Source: Fusobacteria bacterium ZRK30
Lineage (GTDB): Bacteria; Fusobacteriota; Fusobacteriia; Fusobacteriales; Fusobacteriaceae
Assembly: GCA_024628785.1 (NCBI GenBank)
Contig: CP102405.1
Span: 620,001-684,000 of the forward strand
Direction of reading: 5' to 3'
Length of the DNA stretch: 64,000 nt
Shown here: positions 1 through 9,063 of the stretch, piece by piece
Numbering within the stretch: position 1 is the first letter of the stretch
How the letters are laid out: each line of letters begins with the position of its first letter
Notes under the pieces: generated by a model
The model's input: the letters and a program-made list of their open reading frames with translations, nothing else
Database searches by the model: none
What the model was told of the DNA's origin: nothing
Translations under genes and position numbers: made by a program

Positions 1-6
1 AAATAG

Positions 7-1335
7 ATGAAAAAAGTATTTTTTATAGGAATAAATGGTATAGGTATGAGTGGATTAGCTAAGATAATGGCTAAGAGCGGATACTGTGTGAGCGGGTCAG
101 ACCAGGCTAAAAAAGATGTAAGTATAGAACTCGAAAGTTTAGGAGTTAAAATTCATTATAAACATGATTCAAAAAATGTAGAAGGAATTGACCTGGTAGT
201 GAGATCAAGTGCTATTAAGGAGAGTAACCCAGAATATAAATACGCTATGGAAAATGGAATAGAAGTTATAAAAAGAGGAGAACTTTTGGCTAGGTTATTC
301 AATGAAAAAGCCGGGATAGCTGTAGCCGGGACCCATGGAAAAACTACTACCAGTTCTATGCTGGGAGCTGTAATGCTGCCACTGGATCCATCTATTGTAG
401 TAGGAGGGATCTTACCAGAGATAAATTCCAACGCTCATTGTGGGACAGGAGAATTTTTGGTAGCAGAAGCAGATGAAAGTGATAATTCATTTTTATACCT
501 ACTGCCGGAATACTCCATCATAACCAATATAGAGGCGGATCATTTAGAAAATCATGGTAGTTTTGAAAATATAAAGAAATCATTCATACAATTTTATGAG
601 CAGACTAAAAAGCTTACTCTGCTGAATATAGACTGCTTGGAATCAGAAAATATATTGGGATCTAAAGATAAAATATTGACCTATAGTATTGAGAAAAAAG
701 CTGGGATATATGCAGATAATATCAGAATAATGGACGGGAAGAGTGTTTACGATGTGATCTTAGATGGGAAACTTCTGGGAGAATTCAGATTATCTGTACC
801 TGGAAGTCATAATATTTCCAATAGTTTAGGAGTAATATATCTGGCTTATACTCTGGGAGTATCTCTAGAGGAGATAAAGATCAGACTGGAAAAATTTAAG
901 GGTGCCAAGAGAAGGTATGATATTCTTTTAGATGGAGACACAAGGATCATAGATGATTATGCACATCACCCCACTGAGATAAGAGCTACATTGGAAGGTG
1001 CTAAAAAAATAGAAACTAAAAAAATTACAGCTATCTTCCAACCTCATAGATATAGCAGAGTAAAATTTTTATATGAAGAATTTAGAGGGTGTTTTGATCT
1101 GGCAGATGAGGTAATCTTACTTCCTGTATATTCTGCAGGAGAGGAAGATATATATGGGATTACCTTGAAGGAGTTGGCTGCTGATATTTATACTTCTGGA
1201 GATGCAAAGATTTTAACTACTGTGGAAGAAATATTGAAAGAAATAAAAACTGAAGACAGGACCTATATCTTTATGGGAGCTGGAACTATATCCCAGATGG
1301 CATATGAGGTAGTTGAAAAGTTGGAGGTAAGATGA
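7..1335 (+). CDS. murC: UDP-N-acetylmuramate--L-alanine ligase
   Basis: Cytoplasmic ATP-dependent ligase that adds L-alanine to UDP-MurNAc, the first amino acid of the peptidoglycan stem peptide. The 442-residue product has normal family length. It opens with a Rossmann-type nucleotide site (FIGINGIGMSG), carries the Mur-ligase ATP P-loop GTHGKTTT near residue 108, and has the central EADESD and the DDYAHHPTEI motif of the C-terminal domain. Its last bases overlap murB (ATGA), so the two are probably translationally coupled. It is the first complete gene of a division and cell-wall operon; the TAG at bases 4-6 may be the stop of an upstream gene, probably murG, but that is a guess. Confidence 0.97.
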   Translation: MKKVFFIGINGIGMSGLAKIMAKSGYCVSGSDQAKKDVSIELESLGVKIHYKHDSKNVEGIDLVVRSSAIKESNPEYKYAMENGIEVIKRGELLARLFNEKAGIAVAGTHGKTTTSSMLGAVMLPLDPSIVVGGILPEINSNAHCGTGEFLVAEADESDNSFLYLLPEYSIITNIEADHLENHGSFENIKKSFIQFYEQTKKLTLLNIDCLESENILGSKDKILTYSIEKKAGIYADNIRIMDGKSVYDVILDGKLLGEFRLSVPGSHNISNSLGVIYLAYTLGVSLEEIKIRLEKFKGAKRRYDILLDGDTRIIDDYAHHPTEIRATLEGAKKIETKKITAIFQPHRYSRVKFLYEEFRGCFDLADEVILLPVYSAGEEDIYGITLKELAADIYTSGDAKILTTVEEILKEIKTEDRTYIFMGAGTISQMAYEVVEKLEVR

Positions 1336-2174
1336 AAATATATAAATACCATCATATGAGAGAATATTCTAATATGAAAATTGGTGGAACAGCTAAAGAG
1401 TTGATAGTAATAGATAAAAAAGAGGAATTGGTTGAAGTTTTAAAAACCAGAGAAAAAACTTTTCTTATAGGTAATGGAACCAATACATTGATTCCGGATA
1501 GAGATATGGATATATCTTTTATAAGTTTAAATAAATTAAATAAGATAGAGGATTTAGGAGATGGAAGAGTCTATGTGGAATCAGGATTAAACTTTGATGA
1601 TCTGATTGAGTTTATAGAAGAAAAAAATTATTCAGGATTGGAAAATTTAGCCGGGATTCCTGGAAGTGTAGGAGGCCTGATCTATATGAATGGAGGAGCC
1701 TATGGTTCTGAAGTTTTTGACCATATAGAAGAGGTCGAGATCGTAGATGAAAATTTTGAAATTAGAAAAATAAAGAAATCAGAGATCTATGTGACTTATA
1801 GAAATACAGAGATTCAGAAAAAAAACTGGATAGTTATAAGTGCTGTGTTTAAATTTGAAATGGGATTTGATAAAGAAAGAGTTTTGGAACTAAAGGGGAA
1901 AAGAGAGGCCAGACATCCTTTGAATATGCCTAATCTGGGAAGTACTTTTAAAAACCCTGAGGGACATTTTTCTGCTAAACTGATAATAGCTGCAGGGGTA
2001 CAAGGCCACAGAGTAGGGGATATGCAGGTTTCCAATGTTCATCCTAATTTTTTGGAAAATCACGGAAACGCTAAATATAATGATGTTATTGAGATAATCA
2101 GGATAGTGAAGGAAAAAGTAAAACTAGATTCAGGGATTGAACTAGAGGAAGAGATCGTAATTATTGAAGACTAG
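1332..2174 (+). CDS. murB: UDP-N-acetylenolpyruvoylglucosamine reductase
   Basis: FAD-dependent reductase that uses NADPH to turn UDP-GlcNAc-enolpyruvate into UDP-MurNAc. The 280-residue product shows the FAD-binding segment LIGNGTNTLIPD near residue 45, the family motif GLENLAGIPGSVGG near residue 100, a YRNTEI-like segment, and GSTFKNPEG in the C-terminal substrate domain, with a conserved Glu near the end of the fold. The start ATG overlaps the murC stop. Length fits the short type II MurB class. The product feeds murC directly, so the two consecutive steps are encoded side by side. Confidence 0.96.
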   Translation: MKIYKYHHMREYSNMKIGGTAKELIVIDKKEELVEVLKTREKTFLIGNGTNTLIPDRDMDISFISLNKLNKIEDLGDGRVYVESGLNFDDLIEFIEEKNYSGLENLAGIPGSVGGLIYMNGGAYGSEVFDHIEEVEIVDENFEIRKIKKSEIYVTYRNTEIQKKNWIVISAVFKFEMGFDKERVLELKGKREARHPLNMPNLGSTFKNPEGHFSAKLIIAAGVQGHRVGDMQVSNVHPNFLENHGNAKYNDVIEIIRIVKEKVKLDSGIELEEEIVIIED

Positions 2175-2183
2175 GAGAAAAGT

Positions 2184-3053
2184 ATGAGAATAGCAGTATT
2201 GATGGGGGGGGTCTCCTCAGAAAGAGAGATATCACTGATGAGTGGAGGAGCTATATTGCAGGGGCTTCTAAACCTGGGATATGACGCCTTTAAGATAGAT
2301 CTAGTGGAAGAAAATTATTTGACTGCACTTATGGAAAATGAATATGACTTAGCATATATAGCTTTACATGGTGAGTTTGGTGAAGATGGAAGGGTACAGG
2401 CAGTCTTAGATATTTTAAAAAAGCCATATACAGGATCAGGTGTAACAGCCAGTGCTGTATCGATGGATAAAATTTTAACTAAAATAATTGTAGATGATTT
2501 TGGAATTAAAACACCAATGAAGTATACTAGTATAGATGATATAAAAAAATATCCAATAGTTATAAAACCTTCTAAAGAGGGGTCTAGTGTAGGACTCTAC
2601 ATCTGTCAAAACTCAGAGGAAGCAGAAAAGGCAGTAGAAAAATTAAAAGGAATAGATCTGGTGATAGAGGAATTTGTTGCTGGAGAGGAGCTGACAGCTG
2701 GAATCTTAAATGGAGAAAAATTAGGTGTAGTAAAGATAATACCTAATTCAGGAACCTATGATTTTGAGTCAAAATATACAGTCGGAAAAACTATATATGA
2801 AGTTCCTGCCATAATAGAGGAAAATTACTATGAGGAAGCTATGGAGATTGCTTCTAAAGTACACGATATATTAAACCTTAGAGGAATGAGCAGAAGTGAC
2901 TTTATTCTGTCTAAAGACGGGTTGTATTTTTTAGAGGTGAATACCAGTCCTGGAATGACTACTACAAGCTTACTGCCTAAATTAGGAGAACTAAAAGGTT
3001 ATAGTTTTGAAATGATATTGGAAAAAATGATATCAGATGTAACAAATTTATAA
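2184..3053 (+). CDS. ddl: D-alanine--D-alanine ligase
   Basis: ATP-grasp enzyme that joins two D-alanines for the peptidoglycan stem. The 289-residue protein starts with MRIAVLMGGVSSEREISL, the typical Ddl N-terminus. It has the glycine-rich lid KPSKEGSSVGL near residue 130, EEFVAGEELT in the central domain and FLEVNTSPGMT with the metal ligands near the C-terminus. It lies 9 bp after murB in the same operon. Codons 7-9 are written with an uninterrupted run of eight G, at 2204-2211, which is unusual in this AT-rich DNA and could slip. Confidence 0.96.
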   Translation: MRIAVLMGGVSSEREISLMSGGAILQGLLNLGYDAFKIDLVEENYLTALMENEYDLAYIALHGEFGEDGRVQAVLDILKKPYTGSGVTASAVSMDKILTKIIVDDFGIKTPMKYTSIDDIKKYPIVIKPSKEGSSVGLYICQNSEEAEKAVEKLKGIDLVIEEFVAGEELTAGILNGEKLGVVKIIPNSGTYDFESKYTVGKTIYEVPAIIEENYYEEAMEIASKVHDILNLRGMSRSDFILSKDGLYFLEVNTSPGMTTTSLLPKLGELKGYSFEMILEKMISDVTNL

Positions 3054-3125
3054 TAGTTTTATGTATATATTGTAAAAAATAGATAAAAATGTTATATTTA
3101 AAATAATAGACTAGGTGAAATGAAT

Positions 3126-3815
3126 ATGAAGAAAATATTGCAAATAATATTCATAGGGATAGTATGTTGGTATACCTATACTGAGTATGGAGACTTTAAA
3201 AGAGCCTCCTTATTTGACGTTACCCAAGTAAATATAAGGGCTAAAAATATTGAGCTGATCGATGATTTAGCTGGCAGTATAGAAAACCTAAAGGGTAAAA
3301 ATATACTGGAAATAGATAAAAAAAAAATGAAGGATAAAATATTAGAGGATGTAAGGGTAAAAGATGTGGTCATAAAAACTCAGATGCCCGATATTTTATT
3401 ATTTGATATAAAGGAAAAAGAACCTTTTATATATATAGAATATAAAGGTAGGATTTACATATCCGATGAATTGGGTAAAATATATGGGTATATGAAAGAG
3501 AGTAAAAAATATAATATGCCTTTATTTCGGATAGATAATGAAAAAGAGATAAAAGAATTTATAGCGGTTATGGAAAAAATTAGTTTTAAAGATGAAATAT
3601 CCCAGATATATAAGGTAAGTAATGGGATAGCAGTGACAACAAATACAGGGCTTAAGATAATCACAAATATAGATGTAGACAGAAAAAAATATGGGGTTGT
3701 AAAAAAACTATATGATCAGGTAAGGGCTCAAAGTAAAAGGGGTAAAAAAATAGAGTATATTGATTTGAGGTTTGAAGACTACATTATAAAAAGGATAGAG
3801 GGTGATCAAAGATGA
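3126..3815 (+). CDS. ftsQ: FtsQ/DivIB-like cell division protein
   Basis: Probable bitopic division protein linking early and late divisome components. One membrane helix lies near residues 3-18, followed by an extracytoplasmic POTRA-like segment (residues about 30-100, with VNIRAKNIELIDDLAG and a KEKEPF turn) and a divergent beta domain. Sequence identity to textbook FtsQ is low, so the call rests on topology, length of about 230 and position between ddl and ftsA. ATG at 3120 is also in frame, but the AGGTG site at 3113-3117 is better spaced for the ATG at 3126. The gene overlaps ftsA by 4 bp. Confidence 0.8.
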   Translation: MKKILQIIFIGIVCWYTYTEYGDFKRASLFDVTQVNIRAKNIELIDDLAGSIENLKGKNILEIDKKKMKDKILEDVRVKDVVIKTQMPDILLFDIKEKEPFIYIEYKGRIYISDELGKIYGYMKESKKYNMPLFRIDNEKEIKEFIAVMEKISFKDEISQIYKVSNGIAVTTNTGLKIITNIDVDRKKYGVVKKLYDQVRAQSKRGKKIEYIDLRFEDYIIKRIEGDQR

Positions 3816-5107
3816 TGAGAAGGATAAGAACAGGAATAGATATAGGGTCATCTAAAACAACTATTATTGTAGGAGAATTATATGATTCTGGAAAAAATAT
3901 AAAGGTATTGGGGCAGACTATTGTTCCATCTAACGGAATAAAAAAAGGTGAAATAATCGATGGGGAATTATTCAGTAGAACCTTGAGATTGGGAAAGGAA
4001 AGACTGGAAGATAAGCTTGGAGTAGTAATAAAAAAAGCTACTATAGGAGTCAGTGGAAGTGATATAAAATCTAGTACCACAGAGATTGAGTATAAGCTTT
4101 CCGATGAGGAGATAGAAGTTACTGAAGATCATTGTGATCAAATTTTTGAGATATCTAAAGAAAAGGTAGTTAAAGAAGATGAACAGGTAATTGCCAAGGA
4201 AATTTATAATTACAGGGTAGATGATTCTGGAATAATGAAAAACCCAGTAGGAAAAGTAGGAAATAAATTAAAGGTAAATGTTCATTTGATAAGGATTCCG
4301 AAATTAAAGGTAAAAAAAATAGTAGAAACACTAAATAAAGCAAAGATAGAGGTAGACAGCCTTATATATAATGGAGAAGCATCTTCAAAAGCTACTCTGA
4401 AAAAAATAGATAAGGTAAATGGTGTAGCATTGGTAGACATCGGGTATGGTTTGACAGAGATAACTATCTTTAAAAATAACAGGCTTATAAATACAAATGT
4501 AATACCTATAGGTGGTATGCACTATGTCAATGATCTTAAATATGTGTTAGAATTAAATCAAGAGGTAGTGAAAAATATCTTATTGGAGATAAAAAACAAG
4601 GATATAGATGAAAAAATTACAGTATCTTATTTAGAAAATGGAGAAAGTATGACTAAGACCTTTGAAGTTAGATATTTAAGGGAGATAATGGATGCTAGAA
4701 CCGATGAGATATTGGAATATATTTCAAAGAGTATAGAGGCTTCCGGGTACAAAGAATACCTGAAAAACGGTGTTGTATTGGCTGGAGGAGTTGTAGGAGA
4801 TTATGGAATTTTAGAAAAGTTAAAATCTTTACTGGATTACGATATCAGGATAGGAACTACTATCAAGATAGATGGAATGACAACTACACTAAAAAATCCT
4901 GCCTGTATTACAGGAATGGGGGTATTGCTAACAGCTCTTGAGGATGAATACAGCGATCTGCAAAAAACAAATGTAGAGGATAAGGTAGAGGAAGTAAAGG
5001 AAAAAGTGGAAACTGTCAATAAAGTAGAAAAAAAAGAAGCAGTTAAGAAAAAGACTGGAACTAAAAGTCCGTCTAAATTTAAAAAATGGTTGGGAAATTT
5101 TATATAG
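3812..5107 (+). CDS. ftsA: Cell division protein FtsA
   Basis: Actin-like ATPase that tethers FtsZ to the membrane. The phosphate-1 motif TGIDIGSSKTT lies at the N-terminus, the phosphate-2 region VALVDIGYGLTEIT near residue 210, and the adenosine motif VLAGGVVGDYG near residue 323. After a Lys/Glu-rich linker (residues about 390-420) the protein ends in SKFKKWLGNFI, a short amphipathic helix typical of the FtsA membrane-targeting tail. The 431-residue length is normal. It overlaps ftsQ and lies 26 bp before ftsZ. Confidence 0.95.
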   Translation: MMRRIRTGIDIGSSKTTIIVGELYDSGKNIKVLGQTIVPSNGIKKGEIIDGELFSRTLRLGKERLEDKLGVVIKKATIGVSGSDIKSSTTEIEYKLSDEEIEVTEDHCDQIFEISKEKVVKEDEQVIAKEIYNYRVDDSGIMKNPVGKVGNKLKVNVHLIRIPKLKVKKIVETLNKAKIEVDSLIYNGEASSKATLKKIDKVNGVALVDIGYGLTEITIFKNNRLINTNVIPIGGMHYVNDLKYVLELNQEVVKNILLEIKNKDIDEKITVSYLENGESMTKTFEVRYLREIMDARTDEILEYISKSIEASGYKEYLKNGVVLAGGVVGDYGILEKLKSLLDYDIRIGTTIKIDGMTTTLKNPACITGMGVLLTALEDEYSDLQKTNVEDKVEEVKEKVETVNKVEKKEAVKKKTGTKSPSKFKKWLGNFI

Positions 5108-5133
5108 AGCCTATAGTCTAAGGAGGAAGATGG

Positions 5134-6192
5134 ATGATACACACGAATGAGCATTTGGTGAAGATAAAGGTAATGGGGATAGGGGGTTCCGGAGGGAATG
5201 CAATAAATGATATGATCGAAGCAGGAGTAACAGGAGTAGAATATATTGCAGCCAATACAGATGCCCAAGATCTACACAATTCTTTAGCTGACATAAGAAT
5301 ACAGTTAGGGGAAAAATCAACGAGAGGGTTGGGAGCAGGAGCTAACCCGGAGATTGGAAAACAAGCAGCAGAAGAAGATTTAGACAAGATAAAAACTCTA
5401 TTAGAAGAAACAGATATGTTATTCATAACATCTGGAATGGGTGGAGGTACAGGTACAGGTGCAGCTCCGGTAATAGCCAGAGTAGCAAAAGAGATGGGGA
5501 TTTTAACTGTTGCAGTAGTTACAAAACCATTTACTTTTGAAGGAAAGAGCAGAATGAAAAATGCAGATTCAGGAATAGTTAACCTAAAAGAATCTGTAGA
5601 TGCGCTGATTATCATACCAAATGATAAATTATTCGAACTTCCGGAAAAAACTATAACATTACAAAATGCTTTCATGGAAGCTAATAATGTTTTGAAAATT
5701 GGAATTAAAGGTCTGGCTGACCTAATATTAAAGACAGGATTAATAAACTTAGACTTCGCTGATATTAAAACGACTATGTTAGATTCAGGGATAGCTATGA
5801 TAGGATTTGGAGAGATGGAAGGGGAAAATAGAGCCATTAAAGCCACTGAAAAAGCCCTTCAAAGTCCATTATTAGAAAAATCAATATCTGGGGCAAGTAA
5901 GATATTAATCAATATATCCGGATCATCGGCATTGGGATTAAATGAAGCTTTTGCAATATCAAATATGGTAAAGGAAGCTGCAGGAAAATCTGTAGATGAC
6001 GTAATGTTTGGTGTTACAACTGATGATGAGATGGGAGACAGATTACAAGTAACTCTGGTTGCAACTAACTTTAGTGATGAATCAACAGAAAAAAAAGTAG
6101 TAGCTATAGAAAAACCAAGTTTAGCTAAAACAGTAGAGAAAAAAGAAGAGGAAGATTTAGAGATTCCAGCTTGGATGAGAAGAAATAATTAA
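5134..6192 (+). CDS. ftsZ: Cell division protein FtsZ
   Basis: Tubulin-like GTPase that forms the division ring. The 352-residue product has GIGGSGGNA near the N-terminus, the tubulin signature GMGGGTGTGAAPV near residue 103, the T7-loop region (LDFADIKTT) and a C-terminal peptide EDLEIPAWMRR that binds FtsA. The ribosome site AAGGAGG sits about 8 bp before the ATG. It is the last gene of the mur-fts operon and is followed by a clear terminator. Confidence 0.98.
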   Translation: MIHTNEHLVKIKVMGIGGSGGNAINDMIEAGVTGVEYIAANTDAQDLHNSLADIRIQLGEKSTRGLGAGANPEIGKQAAEEDLDKIKTLLEETDMLFITSGMGGGTGTGAAPVIARVAKEMGILTVAVVTKPFTFEGKSRMKNADSGIVNLKESVDALIIIPNDKLFELPEKTITLQNAFMEANNVLKIGIKGLADLILKTGLINLDFADIKTTMLDSGIAMIGFGEMEGENRAIKATEKALQSPLLEKSISGASKILINISGSSALGLNEAFAISNMVKEAAGKSVDDVMFGVTTDDEMGDRLQVTLVATNFSDESTEKKVVAIEKPSLAKTVEKKEEEDLEIPAWMRRNN

Positions 6193-6195
6193 TAT

Positions 6196-6233
6196 AAAAA
6201 ACTAACCTATAAAATGTAGGTTAGTTTTTTATT
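6196..6233 (+). terminator. Rho-independent terminator after ftsZ
   Basis: A 10-bp perfect stem (6200-6209 with 6217-6226) with a 7-nt loop is followed by T residues. It closes the mur-fts operon. Confidence 0.9.
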
Positions 6234-6238
6234 TATCC

Positions 6239-6267
6239 TTGCTTTACTTTTACAGATATGATATAAT
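6239..6267 (+). promoter_or_regulatory. Promoter for rpsF-ssb-rpsR
   Basis: A weak -35 TTGCTT (6239-6244), a 17-bp spacer and a perfect -10 TATAAT (6262-6267) lie upstream of rpsF. Confidence 0.6.
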
Positions 6268-6273
6268 ATATGC

Positions 6274-6323
6274 ACCCTGTTTGAGTGATTTATTACTTGG
6301 ACAAAATCCAGAGGGAAGGAGGT
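6274..6323 (+). promoter_or_regulatory. Possible S6/S18-type leader RNA of rpsF
   Basis: The 5' leader of rpsF can fold. GTTTGAG (6280-6286) pairs with CTTGGAC (6297-6303), including G-U pairs, flanked by CCCT on the left and AGGG next to the ribosome site, with an unpaired 3' side segment. S6:S18 autoregulatory leaders with this placement are known in many bacteria. The match here is by position and shape only. Confidence 0.3.
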
Positions 6324-6330
6324 CAAATTG

Positions 6331-6615
6331 ATGACAAATTACGAAATAATGTACATTATTAACCCAACAGTTATGGAGGATGCCAGAGGTGCTATCATTG
6401 AGAAAGTAGAAACTATCTTAACAGCAGCAAACGCAACTGAATTAAAAACTACAAAAATGGGTGAAAGAAAGTTAGCTTATCCAATCGAAAAGAAAGGAAC
6501 AGGTTTCTACGTATTAACTACGTTCAAAGCTGAAGGGCAAAACTTACAAGCAGCAGAAAACAAGTTAAACATTACTGAAGAAGTTATGAGATATATCATC
6601 GTTAAGAACAAGTAA
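6331..6615 (+). CDS. rpsF: 30S ribosomal protein S6
   Basis: Small-subunit protein that pairs with S18 on 16S rRNA. The 94-residue protein has the S6 beginning TNYEIMYIINP and the conserved KMGERKLAYPIEK segment near residue 45. A TTG lies in frame at 6328, but the AAGGAGGT site at 6316-6323 is better spaced for the ATG at 6331. It is first in the rpsF-ssb-rpsR operon, with S6 and S18 flanking the ssDNA-binding protein as in many bacteria. Confidence 0.97.
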   Translation: MTNYEIMYIINPTVMEDARGAIIEKVETILTAANATELKTTKMGERKLAYPIEKKGTGFYVLTTFKAEGQNLQAAENKLNITEEVMRYIIVKNK

Positions 6616-6650
6616 TTCTTAATTCAATAATTGTTTAATAGGAGGCTATT

Positions 6651-7091
6651 ATGTCTATGAACTTAGTGGTTTTAACTGGTAGACTTGTTAGAGATCCAGA
6701 ATTAAAGTATGGTCAAAGTGGAATGGCTTATTGCAAATTCACACTAGCAGTCAATAGAATGAGAAAAGATGATCCAGCAGATTTTATTAGTTGTGCTGCC
6801 TTTGGTAAGACAGCTGAATTGATTGGAGAGTACCTAAGAAAAGGTAATAATACCGGAGTACAAGGTAGAATTCAAACAAGTACTTATGAAGTTAATGGGG
6901 AAAAAAGATACAGAACAGAAGTTATTGTTGATAGAATCGAATTTTTAGAGTCTAGAAACAGTGGAGCTAATAGTTTTGAATCTGATTCAAATTCTAAACC
7001 CAAAACAACAAATAGCTATAATCAACCAAAGTATACAGAACCAAAGCAATCGGGCGTTGTCGAAGAAGAAGATGACGAATTCCCGTTCTAA
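6651..7091 (+). CDS. ssb: Single-stranded DNA-binding protein
   Basis: OB-fold protein that coats single-stranded DNA in replication and repair. The OB domain covers about residues 1-105 (LTGRLVRDPELKY, then FISCAAFGKTAE and EVIVDRIEFLES). A flexible Asn/Ser/Pro/Gln linker follows, and the acidic tip EEDDEFPF ends the protein; this tip is the usual docking site for partner proteins. Length of 146 is standard. ATG at 6651 follows AGGAGG; a second ATG two codons later is possible. Confidence 0.96.
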   Translation: MSMNLVVLTGRLVRDPELKYGQSGMAYCKFTLAVNRMRKDDPADFISCAAFGKTAELIGEYLRKGNNTGVQGRIQTSTYEVNGEKRYRTEVIVDRIEFLESRNSGANSFESDSNSKPKTTNSYNQPKYTEPKQSGVVEEEDDEFPF

Positions 7092-7109
7092 TTTTAGGAG
7101 GTGACTGAG

Positions 7110-7334
7110 TTGGCAGAATTCAGAAAGAGAAGAAAAAGAGCAAAATTAAGAGTTAAAGCTGAAGAGTTAAACTATAAGAATGCAGATTTATTAAAGAGAT
7201 TCATGTCTGATAAAGGTAGAATCAATCCTGCAAGAGTAACTGGTGCAAGTGCTAAGTTACAAAGAAAGTTAACTAGAGCAATAAAGAGAGCTAGAAACAT
7301 TGCTTTATTACCTTACACAAACATAGAGAAGTAA
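7110..7334 (+). CDS. rpsR: 30S ribosomal protein S18
   Basis: Basic small-subunit protein that binds next to S6. The family core is clear ([18 protein letters not shown], then [12 protein letters not shown] near the end). The start is TTG at 7110, giving [10 protein letters not shown]. An in-frame GTG at 7101 overlaps the ribosome site AGGAGGTG at 7096-7103 and is therefore unlikely to be used. The 74-residue product lacks the zinc cysteines seen in some S18 proteins. Confidence 0.95.
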   Translation: MAEFRKRRKRAKLRVKAEELNYKNADLLKRFMSDKGRINPARVTGASAKLQRKLTRAIKRARNIALLPYTNIEK

Positions 7335-7349
7335 GAAATTACTTTTGGA

Positions 7350-7378
7350 GCCAAGAAATTATTTCTTGGCTTTTTTTG
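7350..7378 (+). terminator. Terminator after rpsR
   Basis: A 9-bp stem GCCAAGAAA/TTTCTTGGC with a 3-nt loop is followed by seven T. Confidence 0.9.
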
Positions 7379-7640
7379 TAACTCTAAAAAAAGATAACAA
7401 AGTTGATATTTCATAGTGGAAGAGTCAAAAATGAGGTAAAAATTAAACAATTCGTATTATTGAGAATGTAGACAAGTATAAATATGACAGTGGATTTTAT
7501 ATCCCAATATTCGTTGATTTAAAAGAGCTGATTATTAGAAAATGAAACCAGAAAAATAAACGAAAGATTTTATAAACTATAGATAAGTAAGGCTGAATTT
7601 GATAAAGCTAAAAAGAGAAAGAGGGAGGAAAGATAGATAG
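7379..7640. other. Intergenic region with possible gene remnant
   Basis: No complete gene is seen. One plus-strand frame at roughly 7450-7545 reads as plausible protein (YKYDSGFYIPIFVDLKELI) before a TGA and lacks a start, so it may be a decayed fragment. The right end supplies the ribosome site for the next gene. Confidence 0.25.
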
Positions 7641-8921
7641 ATGGGGAAGATGATAAGGAGTTATAGTATATTTGTATTATTTTTATTGATGAGTATTTCG
7701 ATTTTTGCGGGATGGGGAAATGGAAAAACACCACCTGGGCAAGCGAGAAAAAAAATAGGTGTAAAAGATATAGATGTTACAAATTATCCAGAAATAAAAA
7801 TAATTTTAAGTGGGAATAATGGGAAAAAAACTATTTTAAATGATAAAATCACAGAAACTTCGGGATGGAGCATCTCTGGAATTGCAAATCCTCTGGGGAA
7901 TAATAAAACAGAAGTAATTTATAGAACTCCTATAAAATCCAAAGTGAAACCTGGAGATAGAGTAGAAATAGAGTTATATATATATAATGGAAATGTAAAA
8001 AATGGAAATTGGATACAGACTTACTATAAAGTACCTGATTTCCTTGATTCTAAAAGTATAGAGATAAAAACTTATGAAGAGATCTATGGATGGGAGAATG
8101 GAGAAAGAACAACTATAGATGATTCTGGTAGAACATATATTTTTACAAAGGGGGGGGATTATTTTCATAAAAGCAAACCAATTATTTATGTAGAGATTCC
8201 TGAAGATAATACTGATGAAAAAGGGAAATTGAAAATAACCAAAATTAAAGTAGAAAAACTAGATTCATATGGAAGAGTTATACGGAAGAAAAACTTTAAA
8301 ATAACAAAAAACACGAGATATAGAGAAATAGAATTAGACTTTATAAGAGAAGAAGCAAATATAGTTAGAGTAACGCCTATAGCTGCGGATAAATATAATA
8401 TAGATGAAACACCTAAAATTTTAAATTTTATAGTGGATACTAAGATAAATAGTTCCTATCTAGACGATGAAGATATTATAGGTGAATTAAAATCAGGAGA
8501 AATAAATATAAAATTATCAGAATTTCAGGAGTTATCAGGCATAAATAAGTATAGCTATACTTTATCAAACGGTTTTCAAAGGGAAGGTAAAGGGGGAACA
8601 GTTGATGGTGGAAAATATTTGACTCCCACTGAAGATGGTAAGTTAGATGATGTAAAAATTCAATTAGGAAATTTCTCTGAAGGTTCTAGACTAACTTTAT
8701 CATTTACAGTATATGACAGATTAGGACATGAAAAAACTTATGAAAAAACTTATTTTGTATCTAAACAATCTGATGGAATAGCAGCCAAGGTAAGTGGTGA
8801 GGTAAAACTGAGGAGAAGTAAAATAAAGATAATAACAGAAGGAAGTAAAGAGAAATTTGGGATAGGTAGCAGTATAGACAGAAGCTCAGAGGAAGACGAA
8901 ACTAGTATAAGTGGAAGTTAA
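7641..8921 (+). CDS. Secreted hypothetical protein, paralogue A
   Basis: I do not recognise a named family. The N-terminus has a signal peptide (hydrophobic residues about 8-22, SYSIFVLFLLMSISIFAGW), and the rest is hydrophilic and predicted beta-rich with no further membrane segment. The last 80 residues (YDRLGHEKTYEKTYFVS, then LRRSKIKI and a Ser/Glu tail) match the next gene closely, so the two are tandem paralogues. It contains KGGD encoded by eight consecutive G (8150-8157). GGGAGGA lies about 12 bp before ATG 7641; ATG at 7650 is an alternative. Its position upstream of pilB suggests, without proof, a secreted or pilus-associated role. Confidence 0.75.
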   Translation: MGKMIRSYSIFVLFLLMSISIFAGWGNGKTPPGQARKKIGVKDIDVTNYPEIKIILSGNNGKKTILNDKITETSGWSISGIANPLGNNKTEVIYRTPIKSKVKPGDRVEIELYIYNGNVKNGNWIQTYYKVPDFLDSKSIEIKTYEEIYGWENGERTTIDDSGRTYIFTKGGDYFHKSKPIIYVEIPEDNTDEKGKLKITKIKVEKLDSYGRVIRKKNFKITKNTRYREIELDFIREEANIVRVTPIAADKYNIDETPKILNFIVDTKINSSYLDDEDIIGELKSGEINIKLSEFQELSGINKYSYTLSNGFQREGKGGTVDGGKYLTPTEDGKLDDVKIQLGNFSEGSRLTLSFTVYDRLGHEKTYEKTYFVSKQSDGIAAKVSGEVKLRRSKIKIITEGSKEKFGIGSSIDRSSEEDETSISGS

Positions 8922-8949
8922 AAAATAGGAGTACATAAAATTACAATTA

Positions 8950-8992
8950 TAGGCTGGGAACAGAAAGTGTTTTCAGCCTATTTTGTTTTTTT
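8950..8992 (+). terminator. Probable terminator between the two secreted paralogues
   Basis: TAGGCTG (8950-8956) pairs with CAGCCTA (8974-8980), with weaker inner pairing, and is followed by TTTTGTTTTTTT. Confidence 0.7.
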
Positions 8993-9063
8993 ACCTGAGA
9001 AGGAAAAAAATAAAAGGGGGGGTATATTGTTATATAGAAGATCTATAAGGAGGGGGAGGGGAA

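Noticed and set aside
5118-5846. Long minus-strand ORF opposite ftsZ (242 codons)
   Set aside because: It lies wholly opposite the ftsZ gene, has no ribosome site, and its composition is that of an antisense shadow.
7450-7545. A third in-frame TGA recoding site upstream of the secreted paralogue
   Set aside because: The frame lacks a start and ribosome site, and the sequence after the TGA soon meets a stop; it is treated as possible gene debris only.
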